Source of the DNA: Bacteroidales bacterium
GTDB taxonomy: Bacteria; Bacteroidota; Bacteroidia; Bacteroidales; UBA932
Direction of reading: 5' to 3'
Assembly (NCBI GenBank): GCA_024398295.1
Contig: JAKSJL010000012.1
Span: forward strand, 1 to 38,449
Length of the DNA stretch: 38,449 bases
Shown here piece after piece: positions 24,751-33,928 of the stretch. A program made the position numbers and the translations under genes. Position 1 is the stretch's first letter. Each line of letters opens with the position of its first letter. Under the pieces are notes generated by a model, which was not told the DNA's origin, did no database searches, and was given only the letters and a program-made list of their open reading frames with translations.

Positions 24751-25800
24751 ATGAAGTTGAAAAGGCTAATATATATAGTGCTGGCAGTCACTCTGTCAGT
24801 CCTTCTTACTGCTGCGGATGTCACTCCGCAGCAGAAATATATAGATACGTATGCTGCTGTGGCGGTGCGTGAGATGTACCGTAGCGGCGTCCCAGCCAGC
24901 ATCACTCTGGCGCAGGGTATCCTGGAGTCGGGCTCAGGAAGGTCAAGGCTTGCGACAGAGGGAAACAATCATTTCGGTATCAAGTGCCACGACTGGAAGG
25001 GCAAGTCCATGAGGGCCGACGATGATGCGAAGAACGAGTGCTTCCGAGTCTATGACGACGCAGAGCAGTCCTTCATGGACCACTCTGATTTTCTCCGATA
25101 TAGAGATCGATACAAATTCCTTTTTGAATACGAGATAACGGACTATAAATCATGGGCTTATGGTCTGAAGAAGGCTGGCTACGCCACTGCGCCTACCTAC
25201 GCTGAGTCGCTTATCAGGCTCATTGAGGATTATGGCCTTTCCAAGTACGACACCATGAGTACGGATGCGGCCGTCCAGGAGGCTGAGGCCAAGCCGGAGC
25301 AGACGGAGGCGGCGCCTAAGGCGAAGAGGCAGAAGAAGGCCAAGAAACCTTCGAAGAAGGTCGCCGTCCCAGAGGAGATCCCTCAGTCGCCTCTCACTAT
25401 CGAGGAGGCCAAGCCTATCACTAAGGAAGTGGCAGAAAAGTACACCTTTGCCCTCTCCAGGAGACTTCTGGCGAAGAACGGCGTGCCTTTCCTCTACTCT
25501 GTCGAGGGCGAGACCTACTCAAGCATTGCCCAGAATAACCACCTTTTCCTGAAGGAGATACTCATGTACAATGATCTCGCGGCAGAGGTCCCTCTACTGC
25601 CCGGCACAGTGGTATACCTTCAGCCGAAAAAGAAGCAGGCGCCTAAGGACTTGGCCAAATATGTGGTCGAGGAAGACGGCGAGCAGCTCAGAGACATCTG
25701 CCAGCGTTTCGCTGTGAGGATGAAGAACATTCAGAAAATCAATTCCTTCCAGTCGGGACACGTGCTTAGGGCTGGAGATACTGTCCTTCTAAGAAAATAG
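24751..25800 (+). CDS. Exported glucosaminidase with C-terminal LysM domains
   Basis: The 349-residue protein has a signal peptide (KRLIYIVLAVTLSVLLTAAD). A glucosaminidase domain spans about residues 28-165 (ITLAQGILESGSGRSRLATE, with probable catalytic Glu59, and GNNHFGIKCHDWKGKSM). A Lys/Ala/Pro-rich linker follows, then two LysM-like units near residues 245-290 and 305-349 (YVVEEDGEQLRDICQRFAVR, then VLRAGDTVLLRK). It should bind peptidoglycan and cleave the GlcNAc-beta-1,4-MurNAc bond in the periplasm. mltG follows by three bases, so two glycan-strand enzymes are coexpressed. Confidence 0.92.
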   Translation: MKLKRLIYIVLAVTLSVLLTAADVTPQQKYIDTYAAVAVREMYRSGVPASITLAQGILESGSGRSRLATEGNNHFGIKCHDWKGKSMRADDDAKNECFRVYDDAEQSFMDHSDFLRYRDRYKFLFEYEITDYKSWAYGLKKAGYATAPTYAESLIRLIEDYGLSKYDTMSTDAAVQEAEAKPEQTEAAPKAKRQKKAKKPSKKVAVPEEIPQSPLTIEEAKPITKEVAEKYTFALSRRLLAKNGVPFLYSVEGETYSSIAQNNHLFLKEILMYNDLAAEVPLLPGTVVYLQPKKKQAPKDLAKYVVEEDGEQLRDICQRFAVRMKNIQKINSFQSGHVLRAGDTVLLRK

Positions 25801-25803
25801 TTT

Positions 25804-26850
25804 ATGAAGAAACTCATCAAGATATTGGCGGCCATCTTTGGCCTGTGCGCGATAGTTGTTGGATACTATGCCTTCAACTGGTATACGGATAACAAGCGCC
25901 CGAATTTCGGGAAGGACACGGTGATCTATGTGCACCCTGGTACTCCGGTGAACGAGGTGTTCGACATGATCGTGGACAGCGCCAGGGTGAAGTCTGCGCG
26001 CAGCCTTACCAGGGTGTTCTCCCAGAAGCAGGTGGCTGACTATATGAAGCCAGGCCGCTATGTGATCAAGCCTTCTCATTCAAGCGTATACGTAGCCAGG
26101 ATGCTGAATAATGGCTGGCAGACTCCGATGAACCTTGTACTGTCGGGCACTTTGAGGACAAACGGAGGCATTGCGAAGAAGATCTCTGCGCAGATGATGG
26201 TGGACTCCACCTCTATAGCAAATGCCCTTGAGGACAGCGCATTCCTTGCCCAGTATGGCGTCACTCCACAGAATGTGTTCTCGCTGTTCATCCCAGACAC
26301 CTATGAGATGTACTGGACGGCATCGGTGGAGGATATCTTCGCACGCCAGAAGGAGGCATATGACCTCTACTGGACTCCGGAGAATGTGAGGAAGGCAGAG
26401 GCGCAGGGACTTACCAAGGAGCAGGCGTCCATCGTGGCCTCCATCGTGAAGGGTGAGACAAACTATGAGCCTGAGATGCCTAGCATCGCCGGGGTGTACC
26501 TGAACAGATATCACATCGGCATGAAGCTTCAGGCAGATCCTACCATCGCCTATATTCTTGACTACAAGGTGAACCGCATACTCAAGTCGTATCTGGATAT
26601 TGACTCTCCGTATAATACATACAAGTATGCTGGCCTCCCTCCAGGACCTATCTGTGTGCCTACCAAGGCGTGCCTTGACGCGGTCCTGAATCCAGACAAG
26701 CATGGATACCTCTATTTCTGCGCAAACTCAAACTTCAATGGCTCACACAAGTTCGCAGTGACCTACTCGGAGCATCTCAGGAATGCGCGTGAGTTCCAGT
26801 CGGCGCTGAACAAGAGAGAGGCTCAGAAAAGAGCCGCCCAGGGAAAATGA
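25804..26850 (+). CDS. mltG: Endolytic murein transglycosylase MltG
   Basis: The 348-residue protein is anchored by one N-terminal helix ([20 protein letters not shown]) and has a LysM-like region before the YceG catalytic domain. The active-site region is [20 protein letters not shown], with the conserved Glu in [24 protein letters not shown] and [12 protein letters not shown] are also diagnostic. MltG cuts nascent glycan strands and helps set their length. It is three bases after the glucosaminidase gene and overlaps uvrB by four bases. Confidence 0.95.
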   Translation: MKKLIKILAAIFGLCAIVVGYYAFNWYTDNKRPNFGKDTVIYVHPGTPVNEVFDMIVDSARVKSARSLTRVFSQKQVADYMKPGRYVIKPSHSSVYVARMLNNGWQTPMNLVLSGTLRTNGGIAKKISAQMMVDSTSIANALEDSAFLAQYGVTPQNVFSLFIPDTYEMYWTASVEDIFARQKEAYDLYWTPENVRKAEAQGLTKEQASIVASIVKGETNYEPEMPSIAGVYLNRYHIGMKLQADPTIAYILDYKVNRILKSYLDIDSPYNTYKYAGLPPGPICVPTKACLDAVLNPDKHGYLYFCANSNFNGSHKFAVTYSEHLRNAREFQSALNKREAQKRAAQGK

Positions 26851-29018
26851 AATTCAAGATAGAGTCGTCATACAAGCCATCAGGCGACCAGCCTGAGGCC
26901 ATCAGACAGCTTTGCTCTGCCATACAGGACGGAGTAGGGGATGTCACGCTCCTGGGTGTGACTGGCTCCGGCAAGACTTTCACGATGGCCAATGTCATCG
27001 AGAAGCTCCAGCGTCCGGCCCTGATCCTCAGCCATAACAAGACCCTGGCAGCGCAGCTGTATGGAGAGTTCAAGTCTTTCTTCCCGAACAATGCAGTCGA
27101 GTACTTCGTGTCGTACTATGACTACTATCAGCCAGAGGCATATATCCCTTCCAGCGATACATATATAGAGAAGGACCTGAGTATCAATGACCAGATAGAG
27201 AAGCTGCGCCTGAGTGCCGCAAGTGCATTGCTCAGCGGCAGAAGGGATGTCATCGTGATATCCAGCGTGTCCTGTCTCTATGGCATTGGTAATCCTGAGG
27301 ACTTCCATGAGCAGACAGTATTTGTGAAGAAAGGCGAGAGCCGCAGCCTCACGAGGCTTCTGTATCAGCTGGTGGATGGCCTGTACTCGCGTACCGAGCT
27401 TGATTTCAAGCGAGGCACCTTCAGGGTGAGGGGAGACACTGTGGACGTGTATCTGGGAGGATCGGATGACGCTGTGCGCATAGAGTTCTTCGGTGACGAG
27501 GTGGACAATATAAGCGTCATCGACCCTGTGACGGGAGCATTCATTGAGAGCATTGACGAGATAGCCATCTATCCGGCAAACAACTTCGTCACCACGAAGG
27601 AGAGGAGTATCGCAGCTGTCAGCCAGATCCAGGACGACCTCGTGAAGCAGATGGAGTTCTTCGAGGAGATCGGTAAGGGCCTCGAGGCGAAGCGCCTCAA
27701 GCAGCGTGTGGAGTACGACCTCGAGATGATAAAGGAGATGGGCTATTGCCCAGGTATTGAGAATTATTCAAGATACTTCGACGGCAGAAAACCAGGCCAG
27801 AGGCCATTCTGCCTCATAGATTACTTCCCTAAGGATTTCATCACCTTTGTCGATGAGAGCCATGTGACGCTCCCTCAGGTGAGGGCCATGTTCGGTGGCG
27901 ACCACTCTAGAAAGGACGTGCTGGTGCAGTACGGATTCCGCCTTCCTGCGGCTTCGGACAACAGACCATTGACCTTCGACGAGTTCGAGGCCATCACAGG
28001 CCAGAAGGTGTATGTGAGCGCCACCCCAGCAGACTACGAGCTGCGTAAGTCAGAGGGACTCGTGGTGGAGCAGGTGGTGCGCCCTACGGGCCTTCTGGAT
28101 CCTCCTATCGAGGTCAGACCTGTCGAGAATCAGGTCGACAACCTTGTGGAGGAGATCCGCGTGCGCGCAGAGCGAGACGAGCGAGTACTCGTCACCACAC
28201 TCACCAAGCGCATGGCGGAGGAACTGGATGAGTATTTCGCGAAGATAGGCGTGCGAGCAAGATATATCCACTCCGACGTGGACACACAGGAGCGAGTGGA
28301 GATCATCGAGGACTTCAAGAGCGGACTCTTCGATGTCCTTGTGGGAGTGAACCTGCTCCGAGAGGGCCTTGATATCCCTTCTGTGTCGCTTGTGGCCATT
28401 CTGGATGCCGACAAGGAGGGCTTCCTGCGTACCACGAAAGCATTGACACAGACAGCTGGTAGAGCAGCGCGAAATGTCAATGGCCTCGTGATCATGTACG
28501 CCGACACCATCACGAAATCCATGGAGGAAACCATCCGTGAGACGAATCGTCGCCGTGCGAAGCAGATGGAGTACAACGAGAAAAACGGCATCACGCCGAC
28601 CCAGATCGAGGTGAAGCATAACATCCTGATGTCAGAGTTCGGTGGCATGGAGGGCAAGACCAGACTTACAAATGGAGTGAACCGTCTCAGTGCACCTACC
28701 TCGTACGACGATCCGACCTTCATTCCGGATCCAAGCGACCTGGGCAAGGGACTTGTCTCCGTGGATCTCGGTCTCGACTCTCGCAGAGACACCTCTTCGG
28801 CCTTCGTGGATGGTCATGTGAAGGCAGATCTCGCTGCCGTACTTCAGGATCCTGTGATCCGCAGCATGACCCGAGAGATGGTCGAGAAGCTCATTGAGGA
28901 GGATCGCAGAAGGATGCAGAAGTCCGCTGCAGAGCTTGAATTTGCTGAGGCAGCCAAGTATCGAGATGAGATGTGGGCCCTTCAGCAGTATCTGAAAGTC
29001 TGGAAAGACAAGCCCTGA
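26847..29018 (+). CDS. uvrB: UvrABC excision nuclease subunit UvrB
   Basis: The 723-residue protein is the damage-verifying helicase of nucleotide excision repair. Walker A is [12 protein letters not shown] (about residues 37-48). The [12 protein letters not shown] beta-hairpin follows, DESHVTLPQ is the DEAD-like motif, and [12 protein letters not shown] is motif VI. The C-terminal UVR motif ([20 protein letters not shown]) that binds UvrC is present. The ATG overlaps the mltG stop. Nothing unusual is seen. Confidence 0.98.
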   Translation: MKFKIESSYKPSGDQPEAIRQLCSAIQDGVGDVTLLGVTGSGKTFTMANVIEKLQRPALILSHNKTLAAQLYGEFKSFFPNNAVEYFVSYYDYYQPEAYIPSSDTYIEKDLSINDQIEKLRLSAASALLSGRRDVIVISSVSCLYGIGNPEDFHEQTVFVKKGESRSLTRLLYQLVDGLYSRTELDFKRGTFRVRGDTVDVYLGGSDDAVRIEFFGDEVDNISVIDPVTGAFIESIDEIAIYPANNFVTTKERSIAAVSQIQDDLVKQMEFFEEIGKGLEAKRLKQRVEYDLEMIKEMGYCPGIENYSRYFDGRKPGQRPFCLIDYFPKDFITFVDESHVTLPQVRAMFGGDHSRKDVLVQYGFRLPAASDNRPLTFDEFEAITGQKVYVSATPADYELRKSEGLVVEQVVRPTGLLDPPIEVRPVENQVDNLVEEIRVRAERDERVLVTTLTKRMAEELDEYFAKIGVRARYIHSDVDTQERVEIIEDFKSGLFDVLVGVNLLREGLDIPSVSLVAILDADKEGFLRTTKALTQTAGRAARNVNGLVIMYADTITKSMEETIRETNRRRAKQMEYNEKNGITPTQIEVKHNILMSEFGGMEGKTRLTNGVNRLSAPTSYDDPTFIPDPSDLGKGLVSVDLGLDSRRDTSSAFVDGHVKADLAAVLQDPVIRSMTREMVEKLIEEDRRRMQKSAAELEFAEAAKYRDEMWALQQYLKVWKDKP

Positions 29019-29043
29019 GTGCTGAAAATTAAAAAAGAATTCC

Positions 29044-29051
29044 TATATTTC
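29044..29051 (+). promoter_or_regulatory. Probable -7 box for the RelA/SpoT homologue
   Basis: TATATTTC matches TAnnTTTG except for the last base. It ends seven bases before the ATG at 29059, so the leader would be very short. Confidence 0.5.
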
Positions 29052-29058
29052 CGCTGTT

Positions 29059-31185
29059 ATGGAGATTATTGATAGACTTTTTCCAGGATATACCGAAGAG
29101 GAAAGAGCCCTCATTTCGGAATCCTATGCCATTGCAGAGACTGCTCTTGCAGGTGAGGTACGCAGTAATGGAAACCCATTCCTGGAGCATCCAGTGAACG
29201 TCGCACGCATTGCCTGCGACGAGATCGGTCTTTCTGCAGAGTGCATTGCGGCCGTGTTCCTTCATGAAGCCACCAGAAACAAGCCAGAGGTGGATATCCA
29301 GTCGTTCGGCAAGGATATCCTCACCATGGTGGACGGACTGAACAAGATTTCTACCATTAAGCCTAAGGACACGAAGCTCGAGGCTGACAATTATAAGAAA
29401 CTCATTGTGTCATACTCCAAGGACCCGAGGGTGGCTGTGCTCAAGCTAGCTGACCGCCTTGAGGTCATGCGCTCGCTTGAGATGTTCCCTAAGGCCTCCC
29501 AGGAGCGCAAGCAGCTGGAGACATTGATGCTCTATATACCTATTGCTCATCAGCTCGGACTCTATAACATGAAGAGCGAGATGGAGGATATCTATTTCCG
29601 TTTCGCGGAGCCAGTGCAGTACAGGGCCATCACGAACCGCCTGAAGGCCACAGAGCGCGACAGGGAGAAGATATCTAAGAACTTCATCGAGCCGCTGAAG
29701 GCGAAGCTCTCCGAGGCTGGCATCCAGTACAAACTGAAGGTGCGCACAAAGACTGCCTACTCCATCTGGAAGAAGATGCAGAAGCAGAAGGTGGGCTTCG
29801 ATGGCGTCTATGATGTATTCGCTATCCGCTTCATCATAGACTGCGATGAGGACAGGGAGACAGAGCACGCACTGTGCTGGAAGGTGTTCTCATTCGTGAC
29901 AGAGAAGTACGAGTCGGACACAAACCGCCTTCGCGACTGGCTTTCAAATCCTAAGCCCAATGGCTACGAGAGCCTCCACATCACCGTCAAGAATGATGAA
30001 GGCAGCTATCTGGAGGTGCAGATCAGAACCAAGAGAATGGACCTCATGGCAGAGAGCGGCCTGGCTTCGCACTGGTCATACAAGGGCATCAAGCGCGAGG
30101 CTACGCTGGATAATTGGCTTAACTCGGTACGCGCTACCCTTGAGCATGGAAAGACCACCTCTGACGAGGACCTTCCTAAGCCACCTTCAGGAGAGATATT
30201 TGTCTTTACCCCATCTGGCGACCTCAGGAAGCTCCCGGAGGGCGCTACGCTGCTGGATTTTGCCTTCAATATCCATTCTGGACTTGGTGCCAAGTGTACC
30301 GGAGGCCGCATAAATGGCAAGGCTGTCTCCATCAGGGAGAAGCTCGCCACCGGCGATGTGATCGAGATCATGAGCTCGAAGAACCAGAAGCCGGCGCCAG
30401 ACTGGCTTAACTGGGTGGTGACATCCAAGGCCAAGGCTCGTATCAAGCACGAGCTCAGTGAGGTGGAGAACAAGCTGGCTGCAGATGGCCGCGAGATACT
30501 CGAGAGGCGTCTGAAGAACTGGAAGATGGAGTTCCCTGACGACATGCTCGCGGAGTTCATGAAGAAGCGCAAGATTAGCTCCACAAATGGCTTCTTCGCT
30601 GCTTTGGGGCAGGGAAGCATTGATGTCAATGATATCAAGGCCTACATCGTCGAGCGCACTACTCAGCAGCAGAGAGAGACTGTGGAGGAGGTCAATGAGA
30701 CGAAGAAGTGGGATGGCAATGCCTCCAGCGACGATATCCTTGTGCTCAATGCCAAGGACGTGAAGGGCATTGACTATAAGATGGCAAGGTGCTGTAACCC
30801 TGTATTCGGTGACGATGTGTTCGGATTTGTCACGCGTGACGATGGCATCAAGATCCATAGGATGTCATGTCCAAATGCCTCAAGGCTTATCGAGAGATAT
30901 CCATATCGCATCCAGAAGGTGAAGTGGGCGACATCCTCTTCTTCATCCGACTTCCTGTGCGAGCTGCGCATCACTGCGGCCATGGATCATTCTGTCATCT
31001 CTCAGGTTATGGAAGTGGTGAACAATTTCAGGGCGTCCATCCGCGCATTCAATGTGGGACAGGACCAGAAGAATGAACACTACCTCATTAATATGAAAAT
31101 TCTTGTCCCCTCCAATATGGAGGTGGACAAGATAGTTTCACAGATATCCATCCTGAAATCAGTGGATAAGGTAAGGAGAGTATAA
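29059..31185 (+). CDS. relA: RelA/SpoT homologue, probable synthetase-only
   Basis: The 708-residue protein has the long RSH layout: HD-type hydrolase region (about 25-180), synthetase (about 230-350), TGS (about 380-440) and C-terminal ACT (about 630-708). The synthetase keeps RLRDWLSNPKPNGYESLHIT and LEVQIRT, so (p)ppGpp synthesis looks intact. In the hydrolase the usual HDxxED is His69-Glu70-Ala-Thr-Arg73-Asn74, which loses the catalytic Glu-Asp pair; His44 and Asp132 remain. This resembles RelA-type enzymes with a dead hydrolase. A second RSH able to degrade (p)ppGpp would be expected elsewhere in the genome. The gene ends six bases from the converging ligase gene. Confidence 0.9.
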   Translation: MEIIDRLFPGYTEEERALISESYAIAETALAGEVRSNGNPFLEHPVNVARIACDEIGLSAECIAAVFLHEATRNKPEVDIQSFGKDILTMVDGLNKISTIKPKDTKLEADNYKKLIVSYSKDPRVAVLKLADRLEVMRSLEMFPKASQERKQLETLMLYIPIAHQLGLYNMKSEMEDIYFRFAEPVQYRAITNRLKATERDREKISKNFIEPLKAKLSEAGIQYKLKVRTKTAYSIWKKMQKQKVGFDGVYDVFAIRFIIDCDEDRETEHALCWKVFSFVTEKYESDTNRLRDWLSNPKPNGYESLHITVKNDEGSYLEVQIRTKRMDLMAESGLASHWSYKGIKREATLDNWLNSVRATLEHGKTTSDEDLPKPPSGEIFVFTPSGDLRKLPEGATLLDFAFNIHSGLGAKCTGGRINGKAVSIREKLATGDVIEIMSSKNQKPAPDWLNWVVTSKAKARIKHELSEVENKLAADGREILERRLKNWKMEFPDDMLAEFMKKRKISSTNGFFAALGQGSIDVNDIKAYIVERTTQQQRETVEEVNETKKWDGNASSDDILVLNAKDVKGIDYKMARCCNPVFGDDVFGFVTRDDGIKIHRMSCPNASRLIERYPYRIQKVKWATSSSSSDFLCELRITAAMDHSVISQVMEVVNNFRASIRAFNVGQDQKNEHYLINMKILVPSNMEVDKIVSQISILKSVDKVRRV

Positions 31186-31201
31186 GCGCTTCTACTTATA
31201 C
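31180..31201. other. Hairpin spanning two converging stop codons
   Basis: GTATAAG (31180-31186) and CTTATAC (31195-31201) are perfect seven-base arms around CGCTTCTA. The left arm contains the RelA stop and the right part contains the ligase stop. No T tract follows on either strand, so a terminator role is uncertain. AAGCGCTT also occurs twice, at 31184-31191 and 31205-31212. Confidence 0.45.
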
Positions 31202-32835
31202 ATGAAGCGCTTGATACTCATCTTAGGTGTCTTCTCAAATGGCTCAGTCATGATCTCCACCTTGGTGATCTGGCTGTAGTTTGGAAGCATCTTGTTAGAG
31301 CTTACGCGGATGTTCTCAGGGATACCCGCGATGGTCTCGTTGTCAAGGCCAGCCTTCTTGATGGCTGCGTCATCGAGGTATACGAGTGCCACGAGCTTTG
31401 TCGCGCGGTCTACAACCACTGACTCAGCTACATAGTCCTTGCTGTTGATGACAGCCTCGATCTCCTCTGGATAGATGTTCTGTCCATTTGCAGAGAGGAT
31501 CATGTTCTTGCTACGTCCACGGATGAAGATATTGCCCTGTGCATCCATTACACCGAGGTCACCAGTCCTGAGCCAGCCATCCTCTGTGAATGCATTTGCG
31601 GTAGCCTCAGGGGCATTGTAATAACCAAGTGTGATGTTTGGACCCATGGCCTGGATCTCTCCAGCGATGTTTGCTGGATCCTCAGAGTCGATACGTACCT
31701 TGGTGCAGTCGATAGCCACACCGCAAGAACCCTTCGCAAAGAGCTCAGGCTTCTGGTATGCAAGAAGAGGTGCAGCCTCGGTCATACCGTAACCTACAGT
31801 GTAAGGGAGACCGATCTTCTGGAAGAAGTTCTCAACCTCAGGGTTGAGGGCGGCACCACCCATGATGAACTGGCGTACATTGCCTCCGAATGTAGTGAGA
31901 AGCTTCTCGCGAATCTTCTTGAAGAGAATCTTGTTAACTCCTGGGATGCTTGTGAGCACCTTCATGACTGGCTTGTCTACCACTGGCTTGAGTGATGACT
32001 TGTAGATCTTCTCCATGACGAGAGGCACGGTGATCACTACGTATGGCTTGACCTCCTGCATGGCCTTGATGAGCACTGATGGAGAAGGGGTCTTTCCGAG
32101 GTAGTAGATGGTCACACCGTTTGAGAGAGGGTAGAGGAACTCATACGCGAATCCGTAGATGTGTGCCATAGGGAGCATTGAGACGATGTTGTCCTCAATC
32201 GAGCAAGGGATGTACCTTGTACCGAAGTCGGTGGTAGCGGCAATGGCCTCGTTTGTGAGCATTACACCCTTAGGCGCGCTGGTGGTACCTGAGGTGTAGT
32301 TGATGACTGCAATGTCCTTGATGTTGTCGGTAGGGAAGTCTACGTCGGCAGCGGTATATCCGTTTGGCCACTTCTCTGCGAAATACTTGTCAATGTTCTC
32401 GACTGCGTCCTTGAGAGCCTCGTCGTTGCAGTAGAGGAGCGAGTAATCGGCGATGTCGATGATACCCTTCACCTTAGGCATCTTGGTCAGGTCGAGAGCC
32501 TTGAAGTGCTCGTCGTCGGTGTAGAGTACCACGCTGTCTGAGTGGTCTACAAGGTGACTGATGCTGTCAGGGTGGAAGTCAGCAAGGATAGGCACTGCGA
32601 TGCCTTCGTATGTATTGATAGTAAGGTATGAGACTGCCCAGCGTGCGCAGTTCTTTGCGCAGAGGGAAATCTTCTCACCCTTCTTCACACCTGCCTTCTC
32701 GAGGACGATGTGGTTCTTCTCGATGGTGGTGGCGAGCTTGCCGAAAGTGAACTCTTCACCCTTGAAATCACATACTGATTTCTCGTTCCAATGTTTCTTT
32801 ACAGTTTCCTGCAATCCTGCTAAATAGTGTTCCAT
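31192..32835 (-). CDS. AMP-forming acyl-CoA ligase (long-chain fatty acid type)
   Basis: This 547-residue member of the ANL adenylating superfamily activates a carboxylic acid with ATP and joins it to CoA. The P-loop-like motif is INYTSGTTSAPKGVML, and YGMTEAAPLL is motif A5. GWLRTGDLGVMDAQGNIFIR and ILSANGQNIYPEEIEAVI cover the hinge, and the C-terminal Lys is within FEKTPKMSIKRFMYK. The overall type resembles long-chain fatty-acid ligases, but the chain length cannot be read from sequence. It has its own promoter box, and its 3' end nearly touches the RelA gene. Confidence 0.9.
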   Translation of the reverse strand: MEHYLAGLQETVKKHWNEKSVCDFKGEEFTFGKLATTIEKNHIVLEKAGVKKGEKISLCAKNCARWAVSYLTINTYEGIAVPILADFHPDSISHLVDHSDSVVLYTDDEHFKALDLTKMPKVKGIIDIADYSLLYCNDEALKDAVENIDKYFAEKWPNGYTAADVDFPTDNIKDIAVINYTSGTTSAPKGVMLTNEAIAATTDFGTRYIPCSIEDNIVSMLPMAHIYGFAYEFLYPLSNGVTIYYLGKTPSPSVLIKAMQEVKPYVVITVPLVMEKIYKSSLKPVVDKPVMKVLTSIPGVNKILFKKIREKLLTTFGGNVRQFIMGGAALNPEVENFFQKIGLPYTVGYGMTEAAPLLAYQKPELFAKGSCGVAIDCTKVRIDSEDPANIAGEIQAMGPNITLGYYNAPEATANAFTEDGWLRTGDLGVMDAQGNIFIRGRSKNMILSANGQNIYPEEIEAVINSKDYVAESVVVDRATKLVALVYLDDAAIKKAGLDNETIAGIPENIRVSSNKMLPNYSQITKVEIMTEPFEKTPKMSIKRFMYK

Positions 32836-32863
32836 ATTCTATAAGATTTGATTTCCTTTTTCT

Positions 32864-32871
32864 CAAAATTA
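32864..32871 (-). promoter_or_regulatory. -7 promoter box for the acyl-CoA ligase
   Basis: The minus strand reads TAATTTTG, an exact match, 28 bases before the ATG at 32835. It diverges from the HAD-hydrolase box. Confidence 0.62.
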
Positions 32872-32906
32872 CGCATATGCTTTTGCTTGAGGAAACATTT
32901 TTATGC

Positions 32907-32914
32907 TATATTTG
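32907..32914 (+). promoter_or_regulatory. -7 promoter box for the HAD hydrolase
   Basis: TATATTTG is an exact match. A possible -33 TTTG at 32882-32885 lies 21 bases upstream. The leader contains GCCAC-N6-GTGGC (32940-32955) and an alternative GTGG/CCAC pairing (32931-32934 with 32941-32944). Confidence 0.68.
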
Positions 32915-32994
32915 TGGAAAGTCCCAGAAAGTGGTAAATGCCACGCCTTTGTGGCGAAATGAAGCGATTTGGGGTGAAATTTTGGCTGTTTTTT

Positions 32995-33834
32995 ATGAAA
33001 AAGAAACCTATCATTGCCCTCATCTACGATTTTGACGGCACCTTGTCTCCTGGAAACATGCAGGAGTTTGGCTTCATCGAGGCCGTGGGAAAGACCCCTC
33101 GTGAGTTCTGGACCGAGAGTGATGCCATCGCTATAGGCAGCGACGCGTCGAATGTCCTGGCCTACATGAAGCTGATGTTCGACGAGGCGAAGAAGAAGGG
33201 CATTCCTCTTCGTCGCGAGTCCTTCCGTGACTTCGGAAAGCATATCGAGCTCTTCGAAGGTGTGAAGGGATGGTTCCGTCTGATCAATGAATATGGAGAG
33301 GCGAAGGGTGTGCGCATCGAGCATTACATTAACTCATCCGGACTGAAGGAGATCATTGAGGGAAGCCCTGTGGCGAAGGAGTTCAAGCATGTCTTCGCTG
33401 GCTCCTTTATATATAATGAGAATGGTGAGGCGGAGTGGCCTGGTTTTGCCGTGGACTACACCGCGAAGACCCAGTTCATCTTCAAGATCTCGAAGGGTAT
33501 CCTGAGTGCCAGGGATACAGTCATGGTGAATGACAGCATGGCTGAGGACCAGAAGCGTATCCCATTCTCGAACATGATCTATTTCGGAGACGGTGAGACT
33601 GACGTGCCTTGTATGAAGATCGTGAACATGTTTGGAGGTAACTCCATCGCTGTGTTTGACCCGTCAAACGAAGTGAAGCGTGCGAAGGCGCGCAAGCTCC
33701 TTCGCCAGGGGCGTGTACGCTTCATCACACCTGCTAACTATACGAAGGAGAGTCGCACATACCGCGTGGTATGTGCCATCATAGACAAGATCAAGGCAGA
33801 CTGCGAGCTGCAGAGCTTCTCTCGCTACGAGTAG
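32995..33834 (+). CDS. HAD-superfamily phosphatase
   Basis: The 279-residue frame from ATG 32995 places motif I (YDFDGTLSP, nucleophile Asp12 and Asp14) at the usual distance from the start. Motif II is probably YINSSG in the middle, and motif IV is IYFGDGETDVPCMKIV. In-frame ATGs at 32938 and 32959 would add up to 19 residues without recognisable homology. The product is a cytoplasmic Mg2+-dependent phosphatase resembling the phosphoserine-phosphatase-like group. The substrate is unknown. It is transcribed from its own promoter and is followed by a hairpin before htpG. Confidence 0.85.
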   Translation: MKKKPIIALIYDFDGTLSPGNMQEFGFIEAVGKTPREFWTESDAIAIGSDASNVLAYMKLMFDEAKKKGIPLRRESFRDFGKHIELFEGVKGWFRLINEYGEAKGVRIEHYINSSGLKEIIEGSPVAKEFKHVFAGSFIYNENGEAEWPGFAVDYTAKTQFIFKISKGILSARDTVMVNDSMAEDQKRIPFSNMIYFGDGETDVPCMKIVNMFGGNSIAVFDPSNEVKRAKARKLLRQGRVRFITPANYTKESRTYRVVCAIIDKIKADCELQSFSRYE

Positions 33835-33847
33835 TCGCTGACAAAAT

Positions 33848-33861
33848 GTCACAGAAGTGAC
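33848..33861. promoter_or_regulatory. Inverted repeat GTCAC-N4-GTGAC upstream of htpG
   Basis: GTCAC (33848-33852) and GTGAC (33857-33861) flank AGAA, 14 bases after the HAD gene stop and 67 before htpG. The arms are identical to those upstream of dnaK. The right arm abuts the following hairpin. Confidence 0.4.
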
Positions 33862-33898
33862 GGCTGGAACGGATTTTGACTCTGTTTCAGCCGTATTT
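33860..33898 (+). terminator. Terminator-like hairpin between the HAD gene and htpG
   Basis: ACGGCTGGAAC (33860-33870) pairs with GTTTCAGCCGT (33884-33894) with one G-T pair around a 13-base loop. ATTTTATT follows rather than a pure T tract. It could end the HAD transcript or sit in the htpG leader. Confidence 0.6.
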
Positions 33899-33928
33899 TA
33901 TTGAATAATTGTTAAAAACAAACATATC

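Noticed and set aside
31184..31212. Repeated AAGCGCTT as an attachment site or IS scar
   Set aside because: Both copies are accounted for by the ends of two intact genes, and no mobile gene or target duplication is nearby.
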